DNA of 64,000 nucleotides, taken from Nonomuraea jiangxiensis. GTDB lineage: Bacteria; Actinomycetota; Actinomycetes; Streptosporangiales; Streptosporangiaceae. The notes below the pieces were generated by a model. That model saw only the letters and a program-made list of their open reading frames with translations. It was not told where the DNA came from and searched no databases. Location of the stretch: contig NZ_FNDJ01000029.1 in assembly GCF_900099965.1 (NCBI RefSeq), positions 8,885 through 72,884 of the forward strand, in the 5' to 3' direction. How positions within the stretch are numbered: the stretch's first letter is position 1; the number at the start of each line of letters is the position of its first letter. Position numbers and translations under genes: made by a program. Of this stretch, positions 24,649 through 36,065 are shown in pieces.

Positions 24649-25680
24649 GTGGGGATCGAGCGTGAGCTTGTCTCGCCCGATGCCGAGGGCGACGAGCTGC
24701 AGATCGAGGCGGCGCTCCGGCCCAAGCGGCTCAGCGAGTTCATCGGCCAGGGCCGCGTGCGCGAGCAGTTGTCCCTCGTGCTCGAAAGCGCCCTGCGGCG
24801 CCGGCGGCCCCCCGACCACGTGCTGATGAGCGGTTCCCCCGGCCTCGGCAAGACCACCCTTGCCATGATCGTCGCGGCCGAGCTCAACGCGCCGCTCAGG
24901 ATCACCTCCGGCCCCGCGCTGGAGCGCGCGGGCGACCTCGCCGCCATCCTGTCCACGCTGAGCGAGGGCGAGGTGCTGTTCATCGACGAGATCCACCGCA
25001 TGGCCAGGCCCGCCGAGGAGATGCTCTACCTCGCCATGGAGGACTTCCGGGTCGACATCGTCGTCGGCAAGGGCCCGGGAGCCACCGCCATCCCGCTCGA
25101 CATCGCACCGTTCACGCTGGTCGGCGCCACCACGCGGGCCGGGCTGCTGCCCGCCCCGCTGCGCGACAGGTTCGGCTTCACCGCGCACATGGACTTCTAC
25201 GAGGTCGGCGAGCTTGAGCAGGTGCTCTACCGATCGGCCACGCTGCTCGGGGTCACGCTGCCCGGCGACGGCGCCCACGAGATCGCCAGGAGGTCCAGGG
25301 GCACGCCCCGCATCGCCAACCGGTTGCTGCGGCGGGTGCGCGACTTCGCCGACGTACGCGCCGAGGGGCTGATCAACCGGGAGATCGCCTCGGCCGCGCT
25401 CAACCTCTACGAGGTCGACGCCGAAGGGCTCGACCGGCTCGACCGGGCGGTGCTGGGCGCGCTGCTGCGCAAGTTCGGCGGCGGGCCCGTCGGCCTGTCG
25501 ACGCTGGCGGTGGCCGTGGGGGAGGAGCCGGAGACGGTCGAGGTGGTGGCCGAGCCGTTCCTCGTACGCCAAGGGCTGCTGGCCAGGACCCCTCGGGGCC
25601 GCGTCGCCACCGCGTCCGCGTGGAGCCACCTCGGTATGACCCCGCCCCCGGGTGCGTTCGGAGCCGCTCTTTCCGACTGA
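24649..25680 (+). CDS. ruvB: Holliday junction branch migration ATPase RuvB
   Basis: RuvB (343 residues) is an AAA+ motor with Walker A SGSPGLGKTTLAM, Walker B VLFIDEIHRM, sensor GATTRAGLLPAPLRDRFG and the C-terminal winged helix ending around LARTPRGRVATASAW. The GTG at 24649 follows AGGGAGGTGCCGGC and matches the usual RuvB N-terminus (ERELVSPDAEGDE). Upstream in-frame codons come from the repeat array and are not counted. Confidence 0.95.
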   Translation: MGIERELVSPDAEGDELQIEAALRPKRLSEFIGQGRVREQLSLVLESALRRRRPPDHVLMSGSPGLGKTTLAMIVAAELNAPLRITSGPALERAGDLAAILSTLSEGEVLFIDEIHRMARPAEEMLYLAMEDFRVDIVVGKGPGATAIPLDIAPFTLVGATTRAGLLPAPLRDRFGFTAHMDFYEVGELEQVLYRSATLLGVTLPGDGAHEIARRSRGTPRIANRLLRRVRDFADVRAEGLINREIASAALNLYEVDAEGLDRLDRAVLGALLRKFGGGPVGLSTLAVAVGEEPETVEVVAEPFLVRQGLLARTPRGRVATASAWSHLGMTPPPGAFGAALSD

Positions 25681-25890
25681 TCACAGAACGGTTGCAACCA
25701 TCCCGATTCGGGAACTTCCCCGCGCGCCGAAACGCTGCCTCGTTGCCGCGTTTCGCAACAAGCGCCTACACTCCGTGGCTTGGCTGGCTGTGTAGGCTGA
25801 CGGGCTGAGCGGCACGGCCCGAGGCATCATTCGGAATTTCCGGCGCGAGGCCGGTGTCAACTCCTTGTACGAACATGGAAGGTCGCCCCT

Positions 25891-26280
25891 ATGGACATGG
25901 GACAACTCGGTAGCATCCTGCCGCTGATTCTGCTGGTGGTGGTGTTCTACTTCCTGCTGATCCGCCCCCAGCGCAAGCGCCAGCAAGAGGCGATCAAAAT
26001 GCAAAACTCCCTTTCGCCCGGCGCGCGAGTCATGACCACAACTGGCCTGTTCGGTACCGTGGTCGCAGTGGACAATGAGGACGTGGTCATCGAGATCGCT
26101 CCCGGGATCGAGACCCGCTGGGTGAAGGCCGCCATCGGTCGCGTCGTCACCCCCGGCGATGCGCCGTCGACCGTCGAACCGGCAGGTCAGGAGTCCGGGC
26201 TCGGGGAGGATGACGACAGGGGGTCCGAGGCCGCCGTGGATCGCAACGGAGACCAGGACTCCAGCACCAAGCAGTCCTGA
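25891..26280 (+). CDS. yajC: Preprotein translocase subunit YajC
   Basis: YajC (129 residues) has an N-terminal transmembrane helix (LPLILLVVVFYFLLI), the signature RPQRKRQQE and the conserved MTTTGLFGTVVAVDNEDVVIEIAPG. The tail is acidic and disordered. It starts the yajC-secD-secF cluster that assists SecYEG. The 210-bp gap upstream holds an 8-bp inverted repeat (CGAAACGC at 25728 with 25748-25755) and a TAGGCT -10-like box at 25793. Confidence 0.92.
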   Translation: MDMGQLGSILPLILLVVVFYFLLIRPQRKRQQEAIKMQNSLSPGARVMTTTGLFGTVVAVDNEDVVIEIAPGIETRWVKAAIGRVVTPGDAPSTVEPAGQESGLGEDDDRGSEAAVDRNGDQDSSTKQS

Positions 26281-26323
26281 CTAAGCTCTGCGACAAACCT
26301 CTATCTGAAAGAATCGACGACCA

Positions 26324-28171
26324 GTGGCCCGACCGACCAGCAGCCACAGCCGACCGGGGCGTACGCTCCTCGTGCTTCTGGCGCTCATCCTCGCCCTGGG
26401 CGGGACGATGCTCTTGCAGAAGGCGTTCACGCCCAAGCTGGGACTCGACCTCGCCGGCGGCACGACGGTGACTCTGTCCCCCGTGACTCTGAACAACGCG
26501 GCTCCTCCGGAGGAGATCCTCGACCGCGCGGTCAACATCATCCGCGAGCGAGTCAACGGCACCGGAATCTCCGACGCGGAGGTCGCCAAGTCCGGCGACA
26601 ACATCATCATCTCGATCCCGGGCGTCGGGCAGAGCGAGGCCATTGCGCTGGTCGCCACCACCGCGGAGCTGCGCTTCCGCCAGGTGCTCGCCATGGAGCC
26701 CACGCAGGTGCCGCAGCAGCTGGCCACCAACGCGCCCACGCCGAGCGGGTCGGGCTCGCCCAACGCGCCGGCCAGCCCGCAGCCTTCGGACTCGGCCAGC
26801 CCGGCGGCCTCGCAGTCGGCCGGCGTGCCGAAGCCCAGCACGTCCCCGACGGGCAAGGCACTGTCGTCCGCGCTGACCGCGCCGTCCCCCGCCACGTCAC
26901 CGTCCGAGGCCCCCTCGGCCACGCAGAACGGCCAGCAGCAGAACGGCCAGCAGCAGGGCGACCAGCAGCAGGGGCAGCAGGACGGCAAGAAGGGCCAGGA
27001 CGCGAAGGCCTCGCCGACGGCGTCCCCGTCCGGCCAGCCCAGTGAGCCGCCCGCCCAGGATCCCAACACCGGCATCAACACCGAGGGCATCGACCCCACG
27101 GTGCTGGCCCAGTACAACAAGCTCGACTGCGCCGACCCGAAGAACCGCGGCCAGGGCGTCCAGGACGACCCGAACAAGCAGTACGCGGCCTGCGAGACCG
27201 ACGGCAGCTACAAGTACGTCCTCGACGTCGCCAAGGTCGTCGGCACCGACATCGACACGGCCTCGGCGGGCGTCCAGCAGGGCACCACCGAGTGGGTCGT
27301 CCAGCTCGACTTCAAGAGCAAGGGCGCGGGCGAGTGGAGCAAGCTCACCACGGCCGCGTACAACTCCCCGGAGCCGCGCAACAAGGTCGCGGTCGTGCTC
27401 GACGGCGTCGTCATCACCGCCCCCAACATCATCAGCCCGATCCCCGGCGGCCGGGCCGAGATCACCGGCGGCTTCGACCAGATCAGCGCCACCAACCTGG
27501 CCGACCAGCTCAAGTACGGCGCGCTGCCGCTGAAGTTCAACCGCAGCTCGGTCGACACGGTCTCCTCGACGCTGGGCCAGGACCAGCTCCAGGGCGGCCT
27601 GATCGCCGGCCTGATCGGCCTCCTGCTCGTGGTCGTCTACTGCATGCTCTACTACCGCGGTCTGGGCATCGTGGCGGTGCTGAGTCTGGTCGTCGCCACG
27701 ATCCTCACCTACACCGCCGTGGTCGTGCTCGGCCACAACGCCGGCTTCCGGCTCTCGCTGCCGCACATCATCGGCCTGGTGGTCTCGATCGGCATCACCG
27801 CCGACTCCTTCATCGTGTACTTCGAACGCATACGTGATGAGATGAAGGAGGGCCGGCGGTCGCTCAGGGCGGCCGTCGAGGTGGCCTGGGTCCGTGCCCG
27901 GCGCACGATCCTGATCGCCGACGCCGTCATGTTCATCGCCGCGATCGTGCTCTACTTCCTGGCGGTGGGCGGTGTGGCCGGGTTCGCCTTCGCGATGGGC
28001 CTGACCACGCTGATCGACATCGTGGTGGTGTTCCTGTTCACGAAGCCGTTCATCGCCCTGCTGGCAAGAATGAAGTTCTTCGCCAAGGGGCACCCGCTGT
28101 CGGGTCTGGACGCCGAGCGCATGAGCGAATCGGGTTCGACCGGCCGCACGACCACTCCGCAGGAGGCCTGA
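26324..28171 (+). CDS. secD: Protein translocase subunit SecD with low-complexity insertion
   Basis: SecD (615 residues) has one N-terminal helix, the motif GLDLAGGTTVTL, a large extracytoplasmic region and five C-terminal transmembrane helices. These include GRAEITGGF, ALPLKF and the Asp-containing GITADSFIVYFERIRDE. Residues about 131-248 are a Ser/Pro/Ala-rich then Gln-rich insertion (repeats of QNGQQQ/GDQQQ) within the periplasmic-equivalent part, before the P1-type domain resumes. With SecF it uses the proton gradient to pull exported proteins. GTG start. Confidence 0.93.
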   Translation: MARPTSSHSRPGRTLLVLLALILALGGTMLLQKAFTPKLGLDLAGGTTVTLSPVTLNNAAPPEEILDRAVNIIRERVNGTGISDAEVAKSGDNIIISIPGVGQSEAIALVATTAELRFRQVLAMEPTQVPQQLATNAPTPSGSGSPNAPASPQPSDSASPAASQSAGVPKPSTSPTGKALSSALTAPSPATSPSEAPSATQNGQQQNGQQQGDQQQGQQDGKKGQDAKASPTASPSGQPSEPPAQDPNTGINTEGIDPTVLAQYNKLDCADPKNRGQGVQDDPNKQYAACETDGSYKYVLDVAKVVGTDIDTASAGVQQGTTEWVVQLDFKSKGAGEWSKLTTAAYNSPEPRNKVAVVLDGVVITAPNIISPIPGGRAEITGGFDQISATNLADQLKYGALPLKFNRSSVDTVSSTLGQDQLQGGLIAGLIGLLLVVVYCMLYYRGLGIVAVLSLVVATILTYTAVVVLGHNAGFRLSLPHIIGLVVSIGITADSFIVYFERIRDEMKEGRRSLRAAVEVAWVRARRTILIADAVMFIAAIVLYFLAVGGVAGFAFAMGLTTLIDIVVVFLFTKPFIALLARMKFFAKGHPLSGLDAERMSESGSTGRTTTPQEA

Positions 28172-28172
28172 G

Positions 28173-29159
28173 ATGGGACTGGGGCGCCGCCTCTACCGAG
28201 GCGAGATCGACGTCGACTTCGTCGGCAAGTGGAAGCTCTGGTACAGCCTGTCGGGTTTCCTGCTGATCATCTCGCTCGCGGGCTTGCTGATCAATGGGCT
28301 CAACCTGGGCGTGGAGTTCAGGGGCGGCACGGTCTTCACGTTCAAGTCCGAGCAGGCCAGCGTCGAGCAGGTCCGCCAGACCGTCCTGGACGGGGGCGTG
28401 CACCAGGCGATCGTCCAGTCGGCCGGCACCAACGGCTGGCGGGTGACCACCGAGAGCCTGCCGGAGAACACCCGGGAGCAACTGCAGTCCCAGATCGCCC
28501 AGGACTACAAGACCCCGGTCGGGCAGGTCAGCGTCCAGGCCATCGGCCCGTCCTGGGGCGGTGAGGTCTCCCAGAAGGCCTGGATCGGCCTGGCGGTCTT
28601 CATGGTCGCGATCATCCTGTATCTGTCGATGGCGTTCGAGCCGAAGATGGCGCTGGCCGCGATCGTCGCGCTCATCCACGACCTCGTCATCACGGCCGGC
28701 ATCTACGCCTGGTCGGGCTTCGAGGTCACGCCCGCGACGCTGCTGGGCTTCCTGACCATCCTCGGTTATTCGCTCTACGACGCGGTCGTGGTGTTCGACA
28801 TGATCAAGGAAGTCACGGCCAAGCTGGGGCACACGTCGAAGCAGACCTACTCGATGGCGGCCAACAACGCGCTCAACCACACGCTGATCCGGTCGCTGAA
28901 CACCTCCCTGGTGGCCATCCTGCCGGTGGCGGCCATCCTGTTCATCGGCACCACGCTGCTCGGCGCGGGCACGCTGAAGGACCTGTCGCTGGCGCTGTTC
29001 GTGGGCATGATCGTCGGTACGTACTCGTCGCTGTGCGTCGCCACGCCGCTGCTGGTGACGCTCAAGGAGCGGGAGCCGAAATACCAGGCCATCGCCCGGC
29101 GGCTGGCCTCCACAGGCGGTGGGAAGGGTTCCAAAAGCGCAGCGGTAGCCAAGGGTTAG
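28173..29159 (+). CDS. secF: Protein translocase subunit SecF
   Basis: SecF (328 residues) starts one base after the secD stop. It shows GVEFRGGTVFTF, the six-helix topology and the GYSLYDAVVVFDMIKE motif paired with SecD's ADSFIVYFERI. The C-terminus is basic. Part of yajC-secD-secF. Confidence 0.95.
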   Translation: MGLGRRLYRGEIDVDFVGKWKLWYSLSGFLLIISLAGLLINGLNLGVEFRGGTVFTFKSEQASVEQVRQTVLDGGVHQAIVQSAGTNGWRVTTESLPENTREQLQSQIAQDYKTPVGQVSVQAIGPSWGGEVSQKAWIGLAVFMVAIILYLSMAFEPKMALAAIVALIHDLVITAGIYAWSGFEVTPATLLGFLTILGYSLYDAVVVFDMIKEVTAKLGHTSKQTYSMAANNALNHTLIRSLNTSLVAILPVAAILFIGTTLLGAGTLKDLSLALFVGMIVGTYSSLCVATPLLVTLKEREPKYQAIARRLASTGGGKGSKSAAVAKG

Positions 29160-29180
29160 CCCGTCTGCGGCACGCACGTC

Positions 29181-29215
29181 GCGGCGCCCCCGGTCCCTCG
29201 GGCCGGGGGCGCCGC
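29181..29215 (+). terminator. Intrinsic terminator after secF
   Basis: GCGGCGCCCCCGG at 29181-29193 pairs perfectly (13 bp) with 29203-29215 across a 9-nt loop, 22 bp after the secF stop. The rest of the 430-bp gap to apt (29216-29588) holds degenerate GC-rich repeats around GTGGTGCTGCGGAGGGCGTTCC and no gene I can support. Confidence 0.7.
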
Positions 29216-29588
29216 CGCGTCCAAGCCCCTGACAAGCCCTGTACGGGGCTTATGCCGCCTTGGGGCAACCCTTACCGGATGGGGACTTATCCGGCCCTGT
29301 GGAACGGCTGTGGCACCGCAGAGGCCACCCAGGGGGCTCTTGCAGCGCCGCGGAGGGCGTCCCGGTGGACTTCTGTAGGGCCGCGGGGGAGTTCCGGGGA
29401 TCCCTGTGGTGCTGCGGAGGGCGTTCCGCGCCACTCCTGTTGTGCTGCGGAAAGTGCTCTGGGGGCGCGGGGACGTCACCGGTGGCGGGGGTCGGTGACC
29501 TCGCGGGTCTGGGAGGGCGGCTCCGGGAGGGGGCGGGATGCAGCATCATGGTGCCCGGCATATGGCCGGTAGGAATGCGAGGGAATCC

Positions 29589-30107
29589 ATGAGTGAGCTG
29601 AGCACGATGATCCTTGACCGGATCAGGGACGTCCCCGACTACCCCACGCCGGGCGTGCTGTTCAAGGACATCACCCCGCTCCTGGCCGACCCCGTCGCGC
29701 TGGTGGCCGTGGTGGACGCGCTGGCCGGGCAGCACCAGGTGGACAAGATCGTCGGCATCGAGGCGCGGGGGTTCATTCTGGCCGCTCCCGTGGCGTACCG
29801 GTCGGGGGCCGGGTTCGTACCGGTCCGCAAGAAGGGGAAACTGCCCGCCGCGACCCTGGAAGAGTCCTACGATCTGGAGTACGGCTCCGCGACCCTTGAG
29901 GTCCACCGTGACGCCTTCGCCCCCGGCGACCGTGTGCTGATCGTCGATGACGTGCTGGCCACGGGCGGCACGGCCAAGGCGACCGTGGAGCTGGTGGAGA
30001 GGGCCGGAGCCGAGATCGCCGGCATAGCGGTGCTCATGGAACTGGCCTTCCTGAAGGGACGTGAGCGGCTGCAGGGAGTGGATCTGCGCTCCCTCGTGAT
30101 CGTCTGA
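29589..30107 (+). CDS. apt: Adenine phosphoribosyltransferase
   Basis: Apt (172 residues) converts adenine and PRPP to AMP in purine salvage. It has the PRPP-binding signature VLIVDDVLATGGTA (about 117-130) and the APRT-specific VGIEARGFILAAPVA and VPVRKKGKLP. ATG 29589 gives the usual N-terminus MSELSTMILDRIRDVPDYP. The position next to rel is conserved in actinobacteria. Confidence 0.95.
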   Translation: MSELSTMILDRIRDVPDYPTPGVLFKDITPLLADPVALVAVVDALAGQHQVDKIVGIEARGFILAAPVAYRSGAGFVPVRKKGKLPAATLEESYDLEYGSATLEVHRDAFAPGDRVLIVDDVLATGGTAKATVELVERAGAEIAGIAVLMELAFLKGRERLQGVDLRSLVIV

Positions 30108-30211
30108 GTCGGGCCCGCGACGGTCCAGGCACACCACCTGGATACACTTGGGGGATCTGGACTCGAAGGCGAGGAGCATTGGCGGAGGGAGCCATTGCAT
30201 GAGGAGTCTGT

Positions 30212-32506
<2,295 letters not shown>

Positions 32507-32585
32507 CCGGCCACGGAGCCCGCCGGGCCCGGCGACGCGAAGGGGTCGATGCCCGCCGGGCCCGGGTGGAGTGGGAAGGCGCTCG

Positions 32586-33674
32586 CTAACCGGCGAGGCT
32601 GGGGAGGTTGACCACGATCGCCTCCTGGGTGCTGCGCGCGATCACCACCACCGCTTCCTGGGACGGGTCCGGGTTTTCCTCCCGGTGCGGGACGTAGGGC
32701 GGGACGAAGATGTAGTCCCCGGGACGGGCGTCGTGACGCCGCTCCTCGCCGTCCTCCAGGAACACGAACGACGGCGTGCCGCTGACCACGTAGATGGCCG
32801 TCTCCGAAGCCCCGTGGTGGTGGTCGGAGGAGCGGGTGGCGGGGGCCACGTGGGTCTGGCCCATCCACAGGCGCGACGACCCGGCCGTGGCGCCGCTGAT
32901 GGCGGCCAGCCGCCGCATGCCGGAGCTCTGCGCCGTTTCGCCCGAGAGCTCTCCTGCGGCGATGTGACGCAGCGGCCGGTGGAACGGGTCACCCTCGGCC
33001 CGGTAACCCTCCCAGAGGCGCCCTCCAGCCCGCTCAAGCACCTTTGAGGCGACCGCCGTCAGGCGCGCGGGGTCGTCGTGGGCGGAGAGGAGCTCGTCGG
33101 CCAGCGCCGGATCGTGCGCGCGCAACTCGCGCAGCAGCCACTTGCCGCTGCCCTGCCACCTGCGCCCCACGCCCAGCGCCGCCCTGGCGGCCGCCTGGAC
33201 GACCTCCCAGCGGATGAACGCCTGCTCGCCGGGATCGGTCGTGCCCGCCAGGTCGTCGAGCAGGTCGGAGAGCCCGTAACGGGCCCGCTCGGTCTGGGCG
33301 GTCGTCAGGCCGCCGGGACCGGCCGCCAGCCGCTCGCCGAGGGCGGTCTGCAGGTCGCTGGCCCGCCCGCCGGTGCGGTCGGTCACGACCGCGCCCTCGG
33401 CGCACATGCGCGCCAGGCTCGGCTGCCGCCGCTCGAAGTCCTTGTCGAGGTAGGCGGCCAGGCTGGTCTCGCTGTGCACGAACAGGTCCACGGGCCAGCC
33501 GCGCCAGCGCAGCGACTCGCGGTAGGGCCGCGCCAGGCCGTCGAGCACCACAACGACGTCGAGGTCGGAGGTGCTGGTGCGGCTTTCGGTGAGCACGCTG
33601 CCGCCGACGAAGGCGTACATGGCCCCCGGGAACATCTCCTCGACGAGGGCACGCGCGGCGCTGACGGGATCCAT
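32586..33674 (-). CDS. Nucleotidyltransferase-cupin fusion protein
   Basis: 362 residues. The N-terminal part (1 to about 235) looks like a polymerase-beta-type nucleotidyltransferase, with FVGGSVLTE followed by TSDLDVVVVLDG (GGS...DxD) and a helical C-region. The C-terminal part (about 245-362) is a small cupin, with DHHHGASETAIYVVSGTPSFVF and PGDYIFVPPYVPHREEN supplying the metal-ligand motifs. I know of no characterised protein with this pairing. It is convergent with rel. Substrates unknown. Confidence 0.75.
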   Translation of the reverse strand: MDPVSAARALVEEMFPGAMYAFVGGSVLTESRTSTSDLDVVVVLDGLARPYRESLRWRGWPVDLFVHSETSLAAYLDKDFERRQPSLARMCAEGAVVTDRTGGRASDLQTALGERLAAGPGGLTTAQTERARYGLSDLLDDLAGTTDPGEQAFIRWEVVQAAARAALGVGRRWQGSGKWLLRELRAHDPALADELLSAHDDPARLTAVASKVLERAGGRLWEGYRAEGDPFHRPLRHIAAGELSGETAQSSGMRRLAAISGATAGSSRLWMGQTHVAPATRSSDHHHGASETAIYVVSGTPSFVFLEDGEERRHDARPGDYIFVPPYVPHREENPDPSQEAVVVIARSTQEAIVVNLPSLAG

Positions 33675-33684
33675 ACGGCCAGCC

Positions 33685-33715
33685 TAGAGCCACGCGGCGT
33701 GACCGCGTGGCTCTA
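33685..33715 (-). terminator. Intrinsic terminator for the DUF349 gene
   Basis: TAGAGCCACGCGG at 33685-33697 pairs perfectly (13 bp) with 33703-33715 around CGTGA, between two minus-strand genes and downstream of the stop at 33758. Confidence 0.75.
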
Positions 33716-33757
33716 CAGCCGACCGCGTGGCCCCGAAGCTCTCGCGCCGAAGAACGC

Positions 33758-35008
33758 TCAGCTGAATTCGGTCAGCGTGCGCTCGGCCTCCTCCAGCCAC
33801 GAGCGGCGGGCGATCAGGGCCTCCTCGGCCTCCTTGATGTCCTTGGCGCGACCGGCGGCCTGCGCCTTGGACAGGCGCTTCTCCAGCTGCTCGATGGAGG
33901 TGCGGAGCTGGTCGACCGTGCTCTGGGCGCGGGCCCTGGCCTCGGGGTTGGAGCGCTTCCACTCGGCGTCCTCGGCCTTGCGCACGGCCTCGTCCACCTT
34001 GCGCAGCCCGCCCTCCAGGCGGTCGCGCTGCTCGCGCGGCACCGGTCCGGCGGCCTCCCAGCGCTCCAGGACATGCCGCAGGGTGTTCCTGGCCGTGCGT
34101 ACGTCCGTGACCGGCAGGATCTTCTCGGCCTCGGCCAGCAGCTCCTCCTTGACCTGGGCGTTGGCGGCCAGGGAGGCATCCCGCTCGGCGAACACCGCGG
34201 AGCGCGCCTGGAAGAACTGGTCCTGGGCACCCTTGAAGCGGGCCCACAGCTCGTCCTCGGCCTCGCGCGAGGCCCGGCCCGCGTTCTTCCACTGCTGCAT
34301 CAGCTCGCGGTAGATCGCCGCCGTGGCCCCCCAGTCGGTCGAGTCCGCGATGGCCTCGGCCTCGGCGACGATGCGCTCCTTGGCCGCGCGTACGCCCTCA
34401 CGCTGCTCGTCGAGCCCCGCGAAGTACTGCTTGCGACGCTTGGCGAACGCCGTACGGGCGGCCGAGAGCCGCTTCCACAGCGCCGCCTCGGTGACCCGGT
34501 CGATGCGGTCGGCGGCCTTCCACTCCTCCACGAGCTGGCGCAGCCGCTCGCCACCCGACTTCCAGTGGGTGGTCTCGTCGGCGATGCGCTCGGCCTCGGC
34601 GACGATGCGCTCCTTGACCGACCTGGCCTCGGCCCGGGCGTGCTCGCGGGCCGCCTTGACCTCCTCCCGGCGCTGGCCGACCAGCTCGGTCAGGCCGTCG
34701 AGCCGGGCCGTCAGGGCGGCCAGGTCGCCGATGGCATGGGCGTCGGCGACGGCCTCGCGCAGCTTGACGATGCTCGCCTCGGCCTGCGCCGGAGCCAGGT
34801 CGGTGCCTCTGACGCGCTGCTCCAGCAGTTGCACCTGCCCGGCCAGCTCGTCGTACTTGCGATGGAAGTAGGCCAGTGCCTCTTCGGGTTCACCGGCCTG
34901 CCAGGAGCCGACGGCCCGCTCTCCCTCAGCCGTACGCACGTAGACGGTGCCGTCGTCGTCTACCCGGCCCCACGGGTCGGTGCTCACCGTGTCCTCCCGC
35001 ACATCCAT
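33758..35008 (-). CDS. DUF349 domain-containing protein
   Basis: This 416-residue, highly charged helical protein has at least three DUF349 repeats. They are recognised by the W-K-x-A-G/A-D-R pattern (VEEWKAADRIDRVTEAALWKRL, MQQWKNAGRASREAEDELWARF, LERWEAAGPVPREQRDRLEGGL), followed by a C-terminal coiled-coil. It has no signal or membrane segment, so it is cytoplasmic. Family function unknown. Confidence 0.88.
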   Translation of the reverse strand: MDVREDTVSTDPWGRVDDDGTVYVRTAEGERAVGSWQAGEPEEALAYFHRKYDELAGQVQLLEQRVRGTDLAPAQAEASIVKLREAVADAHAIGDLAALTARLDGLTELVGQRREEVKAAREHARAEARSVKERIVAEAERIADETTHWKSGGERLRQLVEEWKAADRIDRVTEAALWKRLSAARTAFAKRRKQYFAGLDEQREGVRAAKERIVAEAEAIADSTDWGATAAIYRELMQQWKNAGRASREAEDELWARFKGAQDQFFQARSAVFAERDASLAANAQVKEELLAEAEKILPVTDVRTARNTLRHVLERWEAAGPVPREQRDRLEGGLRKVDEAVRKAEDAEWKRSNPEARARAQSTVDQLRTSIEQLEKRLSKAQAAGRAKDIKEAEEALIARRSWLEEAERTLTEFS

Positions 35009-35048
35009 CAGACCCTTCGGGACTACTTCGTCCCTAGTTTGTATTACG

Positions 35049-35927
35049 TCAGCTCTTGCCGGCGATTGTCACGTCTTTGATTTCGACGGTTTGCTTAGGT
35101 GCCCCAGTCCCGTCCCCCATGTCGGCTATGACGCCTGCTTTGTTCACCTTGTCCAGGATGTCGAGCCCCTTGGTGATCGTACCCACCGGCGTGTAATCCG
35201 GGGTGAGCCCGATGTCTCCGAAAACGAGGAAGAACTGGCTGCCCGTGCTGCCCGGCGCCTGGGTTTTGGCCATGGCCATCACACCGCGCTTGTACTGGGC
35301 ACCCTGGAGGTTCTCCTCGGCCATCACGTAGCCGGGGCCGCCCGCGCCGTCCTGGCTCTTGCCGTCGGCCTTGGCCGTCGGGTCGCCGCACTGCAGCATC
35401 GGGAACTGCGCGCTGCCGAGCCGGTGGCACTTGCTGCCGTTGTAGAAGTTCTTCTTGGCCAGGAACTCCAGCGAATTGGTGGTGCAGGGCGCCTTGGCGT
35501 TGTCGAGATCGACCACGATGTCGCCGAGGTTCGTCTTGAGCGTCATCTGCTTCGTCGCGGGCGTGGTCTTGACCTTGGTCGGCGGCATGCCGACGTCCTT
35601 GACCTGACCGCCCGACGAGTCAGGGACGTAGTCGCAGGTGCCCGCGGCCGCGTCATAAGGCTTGGGCCCGGTGCTCGGCGATGGCGCCGCGGTGTCCGCC
35701 GGGGACGCCGCGGGTGCCGAGGGTGAGGCCGCCGCATCCGTCGCCGTGTCACCGCCGCCCAGCAGCGCGACCGCGGTCACGATGCCGCCTATCACGATCA
35801 CGACGCCCACGGTGGAGCCGATGATCGCTGTGCGCTTGGCCTTCTGCTCGCGCTCGGCGCGGCGTTGCATCTGCCGCTCGTGGTGCTCGCGTGCCAGCTG
35901 CCGCTGCCGGTCCTTCCCCGTGGTCAC
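35049..35927 (-). CDS. Membrane-anchored cyclophilin-type peptidyl-prolyl isomerase (copy 1)
   Basis: About 292 residues: a charged cytoplasmic N-terminus (LAREHHERQMQRRAE), one transmembrane helix (about 35-60), a Pro/Ala/Ser linker and an extracytoplasmic cyclophilin domain with KCHRL, MLQCGDP, GSQFFLVFGD and YTPVGTITKG. GTG 35927 is chosen because GGAGG lies seven bases upstream and the start then aligns exactly with the paralog at 40752; the ATG at 35942 has no ribosome-binding site. The Arg and Gln of the active site are kept. Confidence 0.88.
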   Translation of the reverse strand: MTTGKDRQRQLAREHHERQMQRRAEREQKAKRTAIIGSTVGVVIVIGGIVTAVALLGGGDTATDAAASPSAPAASPADTAAPSPSTGPKPYDAAAGTCDYVPDSSGGQVKDVGMPPTKVKTTPATKQMTLKTNLGDIVVDLDNAKAPCTTNSLEFLAKKNFYNGSKCHRLGSAQFPMLQCGDPTAKADGKSQDGAGGPGYVMAEENLQGAQYKRGVMAMAKTQAPGSTGSQFFLVFGDIGLTPDYTPVGTITKGLDILDKVNKAGVIADMGDGTGAPKQTVEIKDVTIAGKS

Positions 35928-36065
35928 CGCTTTGCCTCCCATAGTGAATCAACTGAGGTGGGCGAATCGTATCGGCCAACGGGTAATGATTCGCAGCCCG
36001 GCGACCCGCACCGGTACCCTTCGGTTACATTCCCATTGGCTTTTTGACGAGATCACCTGAGGCAG

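Noticed and set aside
23694..24665. 323-codon plus-strand frame across the ruvA end and the repeat array
   Set aside because: Its body is only the translated 96/48-bp repeats, and it starts inside ruvA. It is kept as a repeat rather than a gene.
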